A stretch of 64,000 nucleotides of DNA from Chlorocebus sabaeus (GCF_047675955.1 NC_132930.1:49105832-49169831); one strand, 5' to 3'. Positions 23,868 through 36,172 are shown, counted from the first letter of the stretch. The notes: generated by a model from the letters alone, not told the origin. Program-made: numbers and translations.

Positions 23868-24720
23868 AACTTAGAAAGTTTATTTTGCCAAGGTTAAGGA
23901 CGCTCCTGTGACACAGCCTCAGGCAGTCCTGATGGTATGTGCTCAAGGTGTTGGGGCACAACTTGTTTTTATTTTGTTTGTTTGTTTCTGAGACAGAGTC
24001 TCTGTCTGTTGCCCAGGCTGGAGTGCAGTGGCATGATCTCGGCTCACTGCAAGCTCCGCCTCCCGGGTTCACCATTCTCCTGCCTCAGCCTCTGGAGTAG
24101 CTGGGATTACAGGCACCCGCCACTGCGCCAGGCTAATTTTTGTACTTTTAGTAGAGACAGGGTTTCACCGTGTTGGTCAGACTGGTCTCGAACTCCTGAC
24201 CTCACGTGATCTGCCCGCTTCGGCCTCCCAAAGTGCTGGGATTACAGGCGTGAGCCACCATGCCTGGCCCACAGCTTAGTTTTATTTGTTTTAGAGAGAC
24301 ATGAGACATTGATCAATACATGTAACATTGTTCAGTCTGGTAAGGCAGAACAACGTGAGGAGGTGGGGGGCTTCAGGTCACAGGTAGATTTAAAGATTTT
24401 CTGCTTGGCCATTGGTTAAAAGAGTTATCATCTAAAGACCTGGAATCAAACAGAAAGGAATTCCTGGGCTAAGATGAGAGGTTGTAAAGACCAAGGTTTT
24501 ATTGAAAATGAAGCCTCCAGGGAGAAGGCTTCAGAGAGAATAGATGGTAAATGCTTATCAGACTCAAAGAGACTGAAGGTCTCTGTGTTGATGTTTATGA
24601 GGCTGGTCTGATTCCCACTTCCCCTCATGGCCTGAAGCAGTTTTTCTGGATAATTTGGAATGTCGTTGGCCAAAGGGAGGGTCCATCCTTTGGTTAGGGG
24701 CTTAGAATTTTAATTTTCGT
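23868..24720. mobile_element. Older LTR-like repeat, interrupted by an Alu (copy A)
   Basis: TTTATTTTGCCAAGGTTAAG and TGTGACACAGCCTCAGGCAG before the Alu, then GAGAGACATGAGACATTGATC and GACCAAGGTTTTATTGAAAA after it. I remember this as a common LTR-like repeat but cannot name the family. A second partial copy is at 26902-27000. Confidence 0.55.
23965..24269 (-). mobile_element. Antisense AluS inside LTR-like copy A
   Basis: CACAACTTGTTTTTATT before and CACAGCTTAGTTTTATTT after are the target duplication. Confidence 0.91.
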
Positions 24721-25716
24721 TTACACACAAATGAGAACACCAGGTCCTTTGACTGCTTACACCAAATCCTCTGTGGAGGAGAGACAGGAAGGTCCCCTGG
24801 ACTCCAGATTCAAGGTGCCCTGACTTCGGGGCTCACGGGAGACCCAGGCGGGATTGGGAGGGGACGAGGACACAGAGGCCTCCTCTCTGGCGGCCCAACT
24901 GGAGTGGCATGTGGCCTGACCGTGGCCAGAGCCCTCCCTTGTCTAAGTAAATAAATAGGCTCCCGTTCCTGTGCACATCTCTGGAAAGGGATGGGTCTTC
25001 CACATGCTTGAGGATGCCATCACGTTGTCACTCTGGGGCAGTCTGTGCATCCGGGTCTGTGTGTGCTGACTCAGTCCTGGCCACAGGCGCTGTCCCGCAT
25101 GGACTATTGGCAGCCGGGCCCTGGAGGGAGGAGCAGAGACAGGTGGGAGTGACGGCATGCAGGCACGTGGAGACGGGGTGGGTACACATGGAACCAGACA
25201 GGTCCAGAAGGCTCCACACAGGAAGTGGGCACCCCGTGGAGGAACCTCTCCGGCAGGCCCGGGGCGGTGGAGGGACCCATAGCAGAGAGGCCATGCGGCC
25301 CATGGTTTCTGTTTTTACCCTGGAGCTGTGCTGGGCAGCCCTTCCCCCAGGGCTTTGGGGTGGGCAGATGGCTCCTGCCCTCACATTGCTGAGGTTCTCT
25401 GGGAGGAGCAGATAAAAACCACACAGAGGAGCAGCAGGACAGGCAGGCGCGGCACGTGAGATTCCCTCCCAGACAGCCCCGCAAAAGGCAGCCTGCCTCC
25501 TCCTTCAGTCTTGGCAGAGCAGCTGTTCCCAGTGGCTTCATTGTGAGCAAGATACTGTTTAGGGAAGACACATTAGCCCGAAATTAATGAATGCTAGTCT
25601 GGGATGCTGACAGAAGTCTATGTTGGGTTACAAGAAGAGAGATAACAGCACTGAAATGCAAATTTAGCCATAACTGTGTACACTAAGGATTATTTAAATA
25701 AACTTTTGAAGATCCT
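24721..25716. other. Unique intergenic sequence
   Basis: GC-rich block at 24,760-25,500. No coding or RNA signature recognised. Confidence 0.4.
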
Positions 25717-26021
25717 TTTCTTTTCTTTTTTTTTTTGAGTCGGCGTCTCACTCCGTCGCCCAGGCTGGTGTGCAATGGTGCAATCTCAGGTTACTGCAAC
25801 CTCTGCCTCCCTGGTTCAGGCGATTCTCCTGCCTCAGCCTCCCGAGTAGCTGGGACTACAGGTGCCCACCACCACGCCCAGCTAATTTTTTCTGTATTTT
25901 TAGTAGAGACGGGGTTTCACCATGTTAGCCAGGCTGGTCTCGAACTCCCGACCTCAGGTAATTTGCCCGCCTTGGCCTCTCAAAGTGCTGGGATGTCAGG
26001 CATGAGCCACCGAACCTGGCC
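25717..26021 (-). mobile_element. Antisense Alu
   Basis: GAAGATCCTTTT duplication on both sides; ends CGAACCTGGCC. Confidence 0.92.
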
Positions 26022-26289
26022 GAAGATCCTTTTGAAAAGCAAGATGCTGGGAACCTTTGTGTGGAGGTCACCATCTAAAGGTGCACAGACAATTCTGGGT
26101 TCAGGGTGAGGATCCCAGGATGGTGCTATACCCGGATCCAAAACCCAGGCAGCTTAGATGAGTGCGCTGTAGGTGCTTGTGGAGAAATTTAAATAAAACT
26201 GTTTCATTAGATGTGAGAGTGGAAAAAGTCATTGTTTCCAAATGAGTGCACTTATACTACGCGATTTTTTAAAAAACAAACTTTTTTTT

Positions 26290-26601
26290 GGCTGGGCACA
26301 GTAGCTCAAGCCTGCAGTCCCAGCACTTTGGGAGGCCGAGACGGGCAGATCACGAGGTCAGGAAATCAAGACCATCCTGGCTAACATGGTGAAACCTTGT
26401 CTCTACTAAAAAAAATACAAAAAACTAGCCGGGCGAGGTGGCGGGCACCTGTAGTCCCAGCTACTCGGGAGGCTGAGGCAGGAGAATGGCGTAAATCTAG
26501 GAGGCGGAGCTTGTAGTGAGCTGAGATCCAGCCACTGCACTCCAGCCTGGGCGACAGAGTGAGACTCCGTCTCAAAAAAATAAATCAATAAATAAACAAA
26601 C
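26290..26601 (+). mobile_element. AluY of Old World monkey type
   Basis: GGCTGGGCACAGTAGCTCAAGCC head, GATCCAGCCACTGC right arm, AATAAATCAATAAATAAAC tail. Confidence 0.9.
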
Positions 26602-26602
26602 C

Positions 26603-26901
26603 TTTTTTTTTTTTTTTTTAGACGGAGTCTCGCTCTTGTCCCCCAGGCTGGAGTGCAATGGCTCGATCTCGGCTCACCGCAACCTCCCCGTCCTGGGTTC
26701 AAATGATTCTCCTGCCCCAGCCTCCTGAGTGGCTGGGATTACAGGCGTGCGCCACCACGACCGGCTAGTTTTTCTATTTTTAGTAGAAAAGCGGTTTCAC
26801 CATTTTGGCCAGGCTGGTCTCAAACTCCTGACCTCAAGTGATCCACCTGCCTTGGCCTCCCAAAGTGCTGGGATTACAGGCGTGAAACACCACACCCGGC
26901 C
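26603..26901 (-). mobile_element. Antisense Alu (second copy of the duplicated module)
   Basis: Poly-T start to CACACCCGGCC, directly followed by LTR-like copy B. Confidence 0.9.
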
Positions 26902-27000
26902 GATTTAGGAAGGTTATTTTGCCAAGGTTAAGGACGTGCCTGTGACACAGCCTCAGACAGTCCTGATGGCACGTGCTGAAGGTGTTGGGCACAGCTTGTG
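26902..27000. mobile_element. LTR-like repeat, partial copy B
   Basis: TTATTTTGCCAAGGTTAAGG and TGTGACACAGCCTCAGACAG match copy A at 23868-23964; it breaks off at CACAGCTTG where an Alu starts. Confidence 0.6.
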
Positions 27001-27300
27001 TTTTTTGTTTGTTTGTTTTGAGACGGAGTCTCGCTCTGTCGCCCAGGCTGGAGTGCAGTGGCGTGATCTCGGCTCACTGCAAGCTCTGCCTCCCAGGTTC
27101 TCGCCATTCTCCTGCTTCAGCCTCCCAAGTTGCTGGGACTACAGGCGCCCGCCACCACACCTGGCTAATTTTTTGTATTTTTAGTAGAGACAGGGCTTCA
27201 CTGTATTAGCCAGGATGGTCTCGATCTCCTGACCTTGTACTCCACCCGCCTCGGCCTCCCAAAGTGTTGGGATTACAGGCGTGAGACACCGAGCCCGGTC
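27001..27300 (-). mobile_element. Antisense AluY at the same site as in copy A
   Basis: Starts after CACAGCTTGTG and carries AluY-type CTCGATCTCCTGACCTT, unlike the AluS in copy A. Confidence 0.9.
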
Positions 27301-27303
27301 AAC

Positions 27304-27599
27304 TTTTTTTTTTTGTTGAAATGAAGTCTTGCTCTGTCTCCCAGGCTGGAGTGCAATGGCATGATCTCAGCTCACTGCAACCTCTGCCTCCTGGGTTCAA
27401 GCAATTCTCCTGCCACAACCTCCCGAGTAGCTGGGATTACAAGCGCCCACCACCATGCCCGGCTAATTTTTGTATTTTTAGTAGAGATGGGGTTTCGCCA
27501 TGTTGGCCAGGCTGGTCTCGAACTCCTGGCCTCAGTTGATCTGCCCACCTCGGCCTTCCAAAGTGCTGGGATTACAGACGTGAGCCACCACGCCCGGCC
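27304..27599 (-). mobile_element. Antisense AluS
   Basis: Poly-T start to CACGCCCGGCC. Confidence 0.91.
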
Positions 27600-27785
27600 A
27601 AAAATTAAACTTATTTTCGGCTAATTATAGATGCACATGCGTAGTAGAGAGATCACTTGTACACTTTGCCCAGTTTTCCCTCAAAAGTAACAGCTTGCAG
27701 AACCCAAATGTACAATATCATATTCATGATACTGACATTGACACAATCCGCCTGTGCTGCTCAGATTTCCCCGGTTTTCATTGTG

Positions 27786-27905
27786 TTCATTTGTGTGGGT
27801 GTACTTATCTCACATGTGTGGGTTCCTGTGTCCGCCACACTCATGTTCATTCGTGTGCGTGTACTTATCTCGCACGTGTGGGTTCCTGTATCCGCCACAC
27901 TCGAG
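27786..27905. repeat. 60-base tandem duplication inside the L1
   Basis: TTCAT(T)TGTGTG...CGCCACACTC occurs at 27786 and again exactly 60 bases later with few changes. Confidence 0.9.
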
Positions 27906-28013
27906 ATGCAGAACGCTTCCACACCACAAGGGTCCTCCTGTTGCCCCACACTCCCAGTCCCTAAACCTTTGCAACTGCTGACCTGTTCTCCACTTCTAAG
28001 ACGCTATCTTTTC

Positions 28014-28310
28014 TTTTTTTTTTTTTTTTGAGACGGAGTCTTGCTCTGTCGCCCAGGCTGGAGTGCAGTGGCCAGATCTCAGCTCACTGCAAGCTCCGCC
28101 TCCCGGGTTTACGCCATTCTCCTGCCTCAGCCTCCGGAGTAGCTGGGACTACAGGCGCCCGCCACCTCGCCCGGCTAGTTTTTTGTATTTTTAGTACAGA
28201 CGGGGTTTCACCGTGTTAGCCAGGATGGTCTCGATCTCCTGACCTCGTGATCCGCCCGTCTCGGCCTCCCACAGTGCTGGGATTACAGGCTTGAGCCACC
28301 GCGCCCGGCC
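28014..28310 (-). mobile_element. Antisense AluY of Old World monkey type
   Basis: CAGTGGCCAGATCTCAGCTC variant; TAAGACGCTATCTTTT is duplicated on both sides. Confidence 0.94.
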
Positions 28311-28559
28311 TAAGACGCTATCTTTTCAAAATGAAACATAAATGGAATGATAGAGGGTGTGTTTTTTAGGCTTGGCTTTTTTTCCACTTTGCGTCATTAC
28401 CTGAAGATTCATCAGGTTGTTGTCTGTATTAACGGTTGGTTCCTGCTGAGTCCGCTTTGCTCAGCCATCACTAACTGAGAGACACCTGGCTTGCTTCCAG
28501 TTTGGGACTATCACAAGTAACTACTATGAACATTTGGGCACTATTTTTGGGGTGAACGT

Positions 28560-28877
28560 TTTTTTTGGTTGTTGTTTTGTTTTTTTTGTTTTTTTTTTTG
28601 AGACAGAGTCTTACTCTGTTGCCCAGGCTGGAGTGCGGTGGCATAATCTCGGCTCACTGTGACCTCCACTGCCCAGGTTCAAGCGATTCTCCTGCCTCAG
28701 CCTCCTGAGTAGCTGGGACTACAGACACCTGCCACCATGCCCGGCTAATTTTTGTATTTATAGTATAATTGAGGTTTCACCATATTGGCCAGGCTGGCCT
28801 CAAACTCTTGACCTTGTGATCCACCCACCTCAGTCTCCCAAAGTGCTGGGATTACAGGCGTGAGTCACTGTGCCCAG
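28560..28877 (-). mobile_element. Antisense Alu
   Basis: T/G-rich start to GTGCCCAGTTG; GGGGTGAAC flanks both sides. Confidence 0.91.
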
Positions 28878-29013
28878 TTGGGGTGAACATAAGTCTTTAT
28901 TTCTTTGGGATAAATGCCCGAGAGTACAATTGCTGGACCACATAGTGATTGTGTATTTAGTTTTATGAGAAACTGCCAACCTGTTTTCCACAGCAGCTGT
29001 AACACTTCACATT

Positions 29014-29312
29014 CTTTTTCCTTTTTTTTCCAAGATAGAGTCTTGCTCTATCGCCCAGGCTGCAGTGCAAAGGTGCTATCTCAGCTCACTGCAATTTCTG
29101 CCTCCCAGATTCAAGCGATTCTTCTGCCTCAGCCTCCCAAGCAGCTGGGATTACAGGCAACTGCCACCATGCTTGGCTAATTTTTGTATTTTTAGTAGAG
29201 ATGGGTTTTCACTGTGTTAGCCCAGGATGGTCTTGATCTCCTGACCTCGTGATCTGCCCACCTTGGCCTCCCAAAGTGCTGGGACTACAGGCATGAGCCA
29301 ATGTGCCAGGCC
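29014..29312 (-). mobile_element. Antisense Alu
   Basis: Starts in a T-rich tail after CACATTC and ends GTGCCAGGCC. Confidence 0.9.
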
Positions 29313-29330
29313 TCCCATTTTCTAATTGGA

Positions 29331-29495
29331 TTTTTATTTGTTTGTTTGAGATGCAGTCTCACTCTGTCACCCAGGCTGGAGTGTGGTGGTGCAATCTTGG
29401 CTCACTGCAACCTCCATCTCCTGGGTTCAAGCAATTCTTCGGCCTCAGCCTCTTGAGTAGCTGGAATTACAGGCATGTGAAACCATACTTGGCTA
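29331..29495 (-). mobile_element. Truncated antisense Alu
   Basis: Right arm only, ending near CATACTTGGCTACC. Confidence 0.85.
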
Positions 29496-29756
29496 CCAAT
29501 TGGGTTTTTAAACTGTTGAGTTTTGAGGGCTCTTTATATATTCTCAATACTAGACCTTTGTTGGATATGTGGTTTGCAAATATTTTTTCCCAGTCTACGA
29601 GTACAAAAACCTTTTGATGGAATTGAATTAAATGTATAGATCAATTTAGGGAGAACTGACATTATTACTATGTTGAGTTTTCCAATCCATGAACATTGTA
29701 TGCTTATCCATTTCTTTAGGTGTTTATTGATGATGTATTTTATTAATGGTGTGCAA

Positions 29757-30057
29757 TTTTTTTTTTTTTTTTTTGGAAACAGAGTCTTACTCTGTTGCCC
29801 TGACTGGAGTGCAGTGGCACAGTCTCAGCTTATCGCAACCTCTGTCTCCTGGGTTCAATCAACTCTCACCTCACAGCCTCCTGAGTAGCTGGGATTACAG
29901 GCGTGCACCACCACACCCAGCAAATTTTTGTATTTTTAGTAAAGACAGGATTTCACCATATTGGCCAGGCTGTTCTTGAACTCCTGACCTCAGGTGATCC
30001 ACCCACCTTGGCCTCCCAAAGTGCTGGGATTACAGATGTGAGCCACCTTGCCCAGCC
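29757..30057 (-). mobile_element. Antisense Alu
   Basis: Poly-T start to CTTGCCCAGCC; AATGGTGTGCAATTTT and CATGGTGTGTAATTTT flank it. Confidence 0.92.
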
Positions 30058-30068
30058 ATGGTGTGTAA

Positions 30069-30369
30069 TTTTTTTATTTTTATTTTTTTTGAGATGCAGT
30101 CTCACTCTGTTGCCCAGGCTGGAGTGCAGTGGCATGATTCTCAGCTCACTACAACCTCTGCCTCCCGGGTTCAAGAGATTCTCCTAACTCAGCCTCCCAA
30201 GTAGCTGGGACTACAGGTGCACGCCACCACACCTGGCTAATTTTTGCATTTTTACTAGAGACGGGTTTCACCATATTGGCCAGGCTGGTCTCAAACTCCT
30301 GACCTTGTGATCTGTCTGCCTTGGCCTCCCAAAGTGCTGGGTTTAAGGCGTGAGCCACCACGCCCGGCC
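30069..30369 (-). mobile_element. Antisense Alu
   Basis: Poly-T/TTTTA start to CACGCCCGGCC, directly after the preceding Alu's duplicated target. Confidence 0.92.
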
Positions 30370-30545
30370 CATGGTTTTTAATTTTACATGCAAGTTCTGT
30401 AGACGGTTTGCTAAGTTTATAGCAAAGTATTTAATTTTCCTTGGAGTAATTATAAATGTCTTTAACTTTGGTTTTCATGTTTCTTGTTGGTATACATCGA
30501 TGCAATTGATTGTTGTGTGCTAATCTTGCATTCTGCAATGTTGCT

Positions 30546-31234
30546 GAGCTCACCTGCTCAACCCAAGAGTTCTGACATGTAGAGGGGAGGAGCCCCTCAA
30601 CAATGCATGTTCAACAGAGACTGAATGATGAAAGTAGCTACTGTGGTTGCCCCATTTCATGGTGACAGGCTCAGACACCACCTGTCAAAGGCCGTGCTCC
30701 ACAATAATGAGGTCCCTCAACAGGGAAGCCTGCATTGGAACTCCCCCTCTGCCAGGTGGGGTTAGGGGATGTTGAAGGCCCCAGGCCAGCATTGGCACTG
30801 GGCTACGAAGGAAGGTTGTAAGGGGGCTAGGTCCTCAGGACAGGGCGAGCAAGAGGTGAGGAGGAGAACAGAAGGAACTGGTGGGGGAATGGGGAACAAA
30901 GATGAGGAGGGAGGCTAGACGGGGGGAAGGCAGAGGAGATAAAGGGAGCAAGGATCACAGGGCCCCATCACATGTCTCAAGAGAGCGGAAATCCCCTGGG
31001 GCCCGCCCATCTCAGGACACCCCTGGGTGAGCCCCACTTTCTCTTTGTTACTGGATGGGACTCTATGCAAAAAAAAGAAAAATCCCAACGTGCACAGCTC
31101 TATCTGAGACACACACCCAATCTCTGCAGAAGATTGCACAGTGAAAGTTGAGGCCTCATGATCAGCCTGTTCAGACTCAGGTGTGGACAAGAGACAGACC
31201 CTGGCAAAGGAGATGAATGTTTAAGACAAAAACC
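30546..31234. other. Unique intergenic sequence, nothing recognised
   Basis: Short frames only. Confidence 0.4.
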
Positions 31235-31531
31235 AGGCCGGGCCTGGTGGCTCACGCCTGTAATCCCAGCACTTTGGAAGGCCAGGCCGAGGCGGGTGGA
31301 TCACGAGGTCAGGAGATCGAGACCATCCTGGCTAACATGGTGAAACTCCGTCTCTATGAAAAATACAAAAAATTAGCCGGGTGTGGTGGCAGGCACCTAT
31401 AGTCCCAGCTACTAAGGAGGCTGAGATAGGAGAATGGTGTGAACTCGGGAGGCGGAGCTTGCAGTGAGCCGAGATCACGCCACTGCGCTCCAGCCTGGGC
31501 AACAGAGCAAGACTCCTTCTCAAAAAAAACA
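31235..31531 (+). mobile_element. AluY
   Basis: GGCCGGGCCTGGTGGCTCACG head with AluY-type GGAGATCGAGACCATCC. It is the last Alu before the gene-dense, Alu-poor part. Confidence 0.91.
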
Positions 31532-32289
31532 GGAATAATATTGTGAGTATCAGAAAACAGGGATGTGTTTCAGGGTCACGAGAGCCTTCTTGTTTGGGGT
31601 CTGTTTGCACGTCTGACCAGGCCAGCCTCCACCCCACCCCTATACTGGCCTCAGCAACAGGGCCTGAAGCCCCTTGGGTTCTCCCAGGGTGGGCCAGGTA
31701 CAGTTGTGGGATCAGCAGGTTCTTGCAGACAAGACTAAGCCAAAACTCCCTCCTCTCTGCCTTCCAACACACAGGCCTCTCCAACCTAAACAAACAGAAA
31801 CCTGTGCCTACTCCGAGAGCTGTGTCCTCTGTTGTAAAATGCAGGTAACAATCCGGTGCATGTGTGGGGGACTGCCTACCCCAGGGTAGAGCCCACAGGC
31901 CTTCCCAGCCTTCCCTCCCACCTTGGCGGGCAGCCCCTGGCCCCTCCTACCCCATGCCTGCTTTCCACAGGGGCACTAGAGGGACTGGTCTGATTTGAGG
32001 CTCTGTGCAAAGCGAGCCCAGCCTCTTCCTCCAGGCTGGCCTCTGGCCCCTTCCTGTGGCTGGCTTGAACCTCAGGAACTTGGGGTCCACAGCCCCCTTC
32101 AGGAAATGCAGAGCTTCTGCTGGGCAGAGTGACTTCCAGGCCGCCTTTGCTGCACCTATCCTGAGGACCACACAGGCTGTGACCGGGGGCCCTTTCTGGA
32201 GGGGATATTCGGTTTTTGTGGCAGGGACTTCCAAACTGAGGCCAAAGGAGAAGGGTCCAACTTCACCTTTGGCCCTCCTTTTCTCCCCT
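31532..32289. other. Upstream region of SLC49A3
   Basis: Unique, GC-rising sequence leading into the promoter. No exon seen. Confidence 0.4.
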
Positions 32290-32640
32290 TTTTTGGGTCT
32301 TCTTTAACTGCAACGGGGCGGGACCCTCCTCTATAGTCCTTGGGGCGGAACTGGCCCCGTTGCTCCGCCCGTCCCCACCTCCACCCGCGGGCAGTCCCGG
32401 CCCACGCTGGAAGGTCCTTAAGCCCGGGCAGCCCGCGGGACCGGTGGAGACCCATGGAGCCACGGACGATGGCAGGACAGACGGGGGCAGACCCGGGGTT
32501 GGCCGAGCCCGGGGCCCTGTGCGCGCAACGGGGCCACCGCACCTACGCTCGCCGCTGGGTGTTCCTGCTCGTGGTCAGCCTGGTCGGCTGCTCCAACGCC
32601 ATGGTAGGGGCAGGGATAGGGACAGGGGGCTCCGGGAACC
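32290..32640 (+). promoter_or_regulatory. SLC49A3: SLC49A3 promoter and first-exon GC-rich region
   Basis: This GC-rich stretch surrounds the start codon. It contains GC-box-like GGGGCGGGAC near 32316 and GGGGCGGAAC near 32342, plus the reverse-strand GC box CTCCGCCCG just downstream. No TATA box is evident. The transcription start is inferred to lie between about 32,350 and 32,450; nothing in the sequence fixes it exactly. Confidence 0.5.
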
Positions 32641-35600
32641 TCGGTCCCCTCGGACCAGCCAGGTTTCGTTTTCCTGTGGCCACAGCCCGAGGTGCCAGGT
32701 GCTGGCTGGGGCCGGGGCCAGGGGGCGCCTTCTGGGGGTGGCTAGGGGGTGTGGGCACTGGGGGCACTGTCTGTCCTGGAGGTGTCCAGGCCCAGGGCAC
32801 AGAGCAGGCAGGCTGGGTGCCCAGGGGGATCTGCCAGTCATGGAGTCCCAGCCCTTCCCAGCCTTCAGTGACTCTAGCCAGTGGCCTGGGTCCCTCTTCC
32901 CCAGCCAGTCACATACAAGTGGCCCTGCGGTGGCCCTCCCTCCCTCCATGCCTCCCAGCCCCAGGACAGCAGGCACAGAGCAGAGGTGGGCTTGGAGCCA
33001 CACTCTCCTCCACCTGACTCTGAGTGAGGGGCGGCTCCTGGGCTGGGCTGGGCTCCATCCTGCCCCCACTCCCTTCCTGTGCTGCACGCTGCAGCCTTTC
33101 CCACCCTGTGCGCCCTCATCAACCATTCCAGGGAGCCTCAGAAACTGGTTGGGCAGTATCTGGGCAATGTGCAATGAACAGCTAGAGTTGGCAGCAGGAC
33201 CCACAGCTCAGGGAGGCACCAGGTCACGGGGATGGTCAGGAAGCTCAGGGTCAGGAGCAGGAGCCGCTCTTAGGCCTGGGTCAGGGTTCTTCCAAGTGGA
33301 CCCCAGGGCCTCTCCCCTCCTCCTTTGCTGGCTGGGTATGGAGAACCAGCCCCCGGACGAGACAGGCCTGGGATCTGCTGGATGGGCCTGGGGGCTGCCT
33401 GCTGCCCACAGATGCCGGCACACGCCGTAACTCACTGCCGTGGCTTGGCATCCTGGCCCACCGTGTCCAGGCACTGGGGAAGCCATAACTGACTTTGGGT
33501 GGAGCATCTGAGGGTGCAGGCTGGTTCAATGGTCCGAGAGTCAGTAGGTGTCCTGGGTGTGGGGCATCCCTTGGACAGTCAAGGGCCTCCTACTGCAGTT
33601 CTTCACCGTTGTAGCAATATCTACAAGTCATGATGGAGCACACAGAAGTCTCACCTTGACACCAAGAGTCGTCATGGTCTCTGCCTGGGTCACCACAGTG
33701 AGCCGTGAGCACCACGTTCACTCCAGTCAAGTGCCCTTGAGGCTGGAGTTACTCATCTGCAGCCAGTGACCAGGGCTCCCGGGTTCCAGCGGGCAGCGTA
33801 AGGGGCGGCCGGAGCAGAGCTTGGGTCAACACCCACCCCAGAAGGCAGCCAAGCCCAGTGCTCTGGATGAGACTCAAAGGACCCAAGGGGGCGAGCGAGG
33901 GCAGGGTCGAGGCTGGGAGAGGAGGAAGGGAGTTGGACAGATCATCCTCCCACGTTGCCCTGCACGCTTCAGACGCATCTCTGCTCAGTGAGTCAGCTGT
34001 GGGCCTCACTCAGGCCCCCGAGGAAGCAGGGCAGGGCTGAGGCTGGAGTGGCGGGCTTGGCTGTGCAGGGCAGGCTTTGTCAGTGGACGCCTGACTTTCT
34101 CTCTGTGGGCTCGGCCAGGCAGCCATTAGCTGAGCTTGGGGAGCTCGTTCTGTGCCTGGCAGATCTGCCCCGGCCCTGTCCTGTGGAAAAAGGAAGACAA
34201 GGTGGCTGTTGCCCAAGCTCCTTGTCCTGTCCCTTGGGCTGAGTCAGACCTCATCCGGGCGGAGCCTGGGTCTGGCTGCTCTGCCAGAGGGTGTGGCCTG
34301 GAGCTCGGTGGACTCATGGAAGTTGACCTTGAGTGACACAGCCTCCTCGAGGCCCACGCGTGGACGCCCTCCTCCCTCCTGTCGTGAGCCCTGGTGACCA
34401 GCTCCACTTTGACCTCCCTCAGGGATGAGCCAGTCTCACCTCCTCTAGGAGGCCTTCCCCTCGGCCGCAGTGTGCACTTGTGCTGTGTGCCGGACGTCTG
34501 TGGGGTGGAGAGCCCTAGCACCTGATAATGCCTGCGGGGTGGGGAATGGCATCCGCTCTGTCAACATTCTGCCCAAACACCTGGGCCTTCTGGGAGGGAA
34601 GGTCGGGCTGGCTTTGGCTGGGGCTGGCCTGCAATCCCAGAGGTTCTAGCTGAGACCCTGTCATGCCCGTCTTTCCCCGGCCTGCCTTGGAGCCCCAGGT
34701 CTGGTCTGGGTGGGGCTCGTGGTCCTGTGGGCTCTGGCCAGGTCCTTGGCCTTAGTGTCTGCCCCTCAGGCTGGTCCCCGGTCAGGGCATGCTTTCTGAC
34801 CCTGCGCTGGGTGCCCTCCCTCGGGGAAGGCAGGGTGGCACTCTCCTTGGGCAGGAGGGCCCTGTGTCCAGCTTGCTGGATCCCCTCGGCCTCACAGGCC
34901 TGCTGGCACTCTGGCTCCCTCGGGCTGGCTGGGGCCAGAGCACGTAGGTCTGGGGTCTGTGGCTCTGTGCTGACTCCCACCTGGCCCCTGCAGCTGTGGC
35001 TCAGCTTTGCACCTGTGGCTGACATCATTGCCGAGCACTTCGTCCTGTCCATGGTGCAGATCAACTGGCTGTCACTGGTCTACCTCGTGGTATCCACCCT
35101 GTTTGGCCTGGTGGCCATCTGGGTCCTGGACTCCTTCGGGCTCTGTTGGGCGGTGAGTCAGACCCCACACCGTGGCCCGCTCTGGGACAGGGTGAAGGCC
35201 CCTGCATTTGGGTATGGAGAGTCAAGGCCTCCTCCCCAGACCAGGGCCCATCAGTCCCAACAGCTGGGGACCCAGCAGAGCTGTCAGGGTGGTGGCAGTG
35301 GGAAGTGCAGGTGCTGGGAGGACGCGGCAGGCACCTGGGTTGGCGGCAGCGATCCTGACTCCGTCCCTGACGCCCTCCTCGCAGGCCATCCTGGGCGCGT
35401 GGCTGAACTTTGCTGGGAGTGTGCTACGCATCGTGCCCTGCGTGGTTGTTGGGACCCAAAACCCATTTGCCTTCCTCATGGGTGGCCAGAGCCTCTGTGC
35501 CCTTGCCCAGAGCCTGGTCATCTTCTCTCCAGCCAAGGTGGCTGCCTTGTGGTTCCCAGAGCACCAGCGAGCCACGGCCAACATGCTCGCCACCATATGT

Positions 35601-36141
35601 GAGTTCCGGGGAGGGAGGCCGCCTGCCTGGGCTCACCCTGGGGTCTCTTCTGGCTCCAAGCACAGATATTCGGCTCCCTGGGCTCTCTGGCTAGGGTGGA
35701 GGAGCTGGGGCCCAGAAGGTTCTGCCTGTGGGCTGGAGAGGAAGCCGGGCCACAGCCAAGCTGACGCATTTCCCTGTGCATCCGCCCACCCAGCGAACCC
35801 CCTGGGCGTCCTTGTGGCCAATGTGTTGTCCCCTGCGCTGGTCAAGAAGGGCGAGGACATTCTGTTAATGGTGAGGGGTCATGAGGCGCCCGTGCCTGGC
35901 CTGTGTGGTGTGTGCACATGCGTGTCTGTGTGTTCCTGAGCCCAAGCGTGTCCGTGTTCCTATGCCTGTGTGTGATTCCCCCCACCCCGCCCCCCGAGAA
36001 GGAGTCTCAGCCTGTTGCCCAGGCTGGACTGCAGTGGCGCAATCTCGGCTCAGTGCAACCTCCACCTCCTGGGTTTAAGCAATTCCCCGCCTCATCCTCT
36101 GGAGTAGCTGGGACTACAGGCGTGTGCCACCATGCTCGGCT

Positions 36142-36172
<31 letters not shown>

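Larger units (their letters stand above)
27600..30545 (-). mobile_element. Old L1 (L1M type), antisense, broken by six Alus
   Basis: L1 segments at 27600-28013, 28311-28559, 28878-29013, 29495-29756 and 30370-30545 read as reverse-strand L1 3' sequence, e.g. TTTGGGATAAATGCCCGAGAG, GGCTCTTTATATATTCTCAA and TTTGCAAATATTTTTTCCCA. The pieces are in consistent order. No intact frame. Confidence 0.8.

Noticed and set aside
14187..31531. Many 60-130 codon frames such as ETESRSVAQAGVQW or LALSPRLECSG
   Set aside because: Typical translations of antisense Alus, not genes.
35208..35939. 243-codon plus-strand frame across SLC49A3 exons 3-4
   Set aside because: Reads through introns; the exon parts belong to the spliced SLC49A3 frame already annotated.
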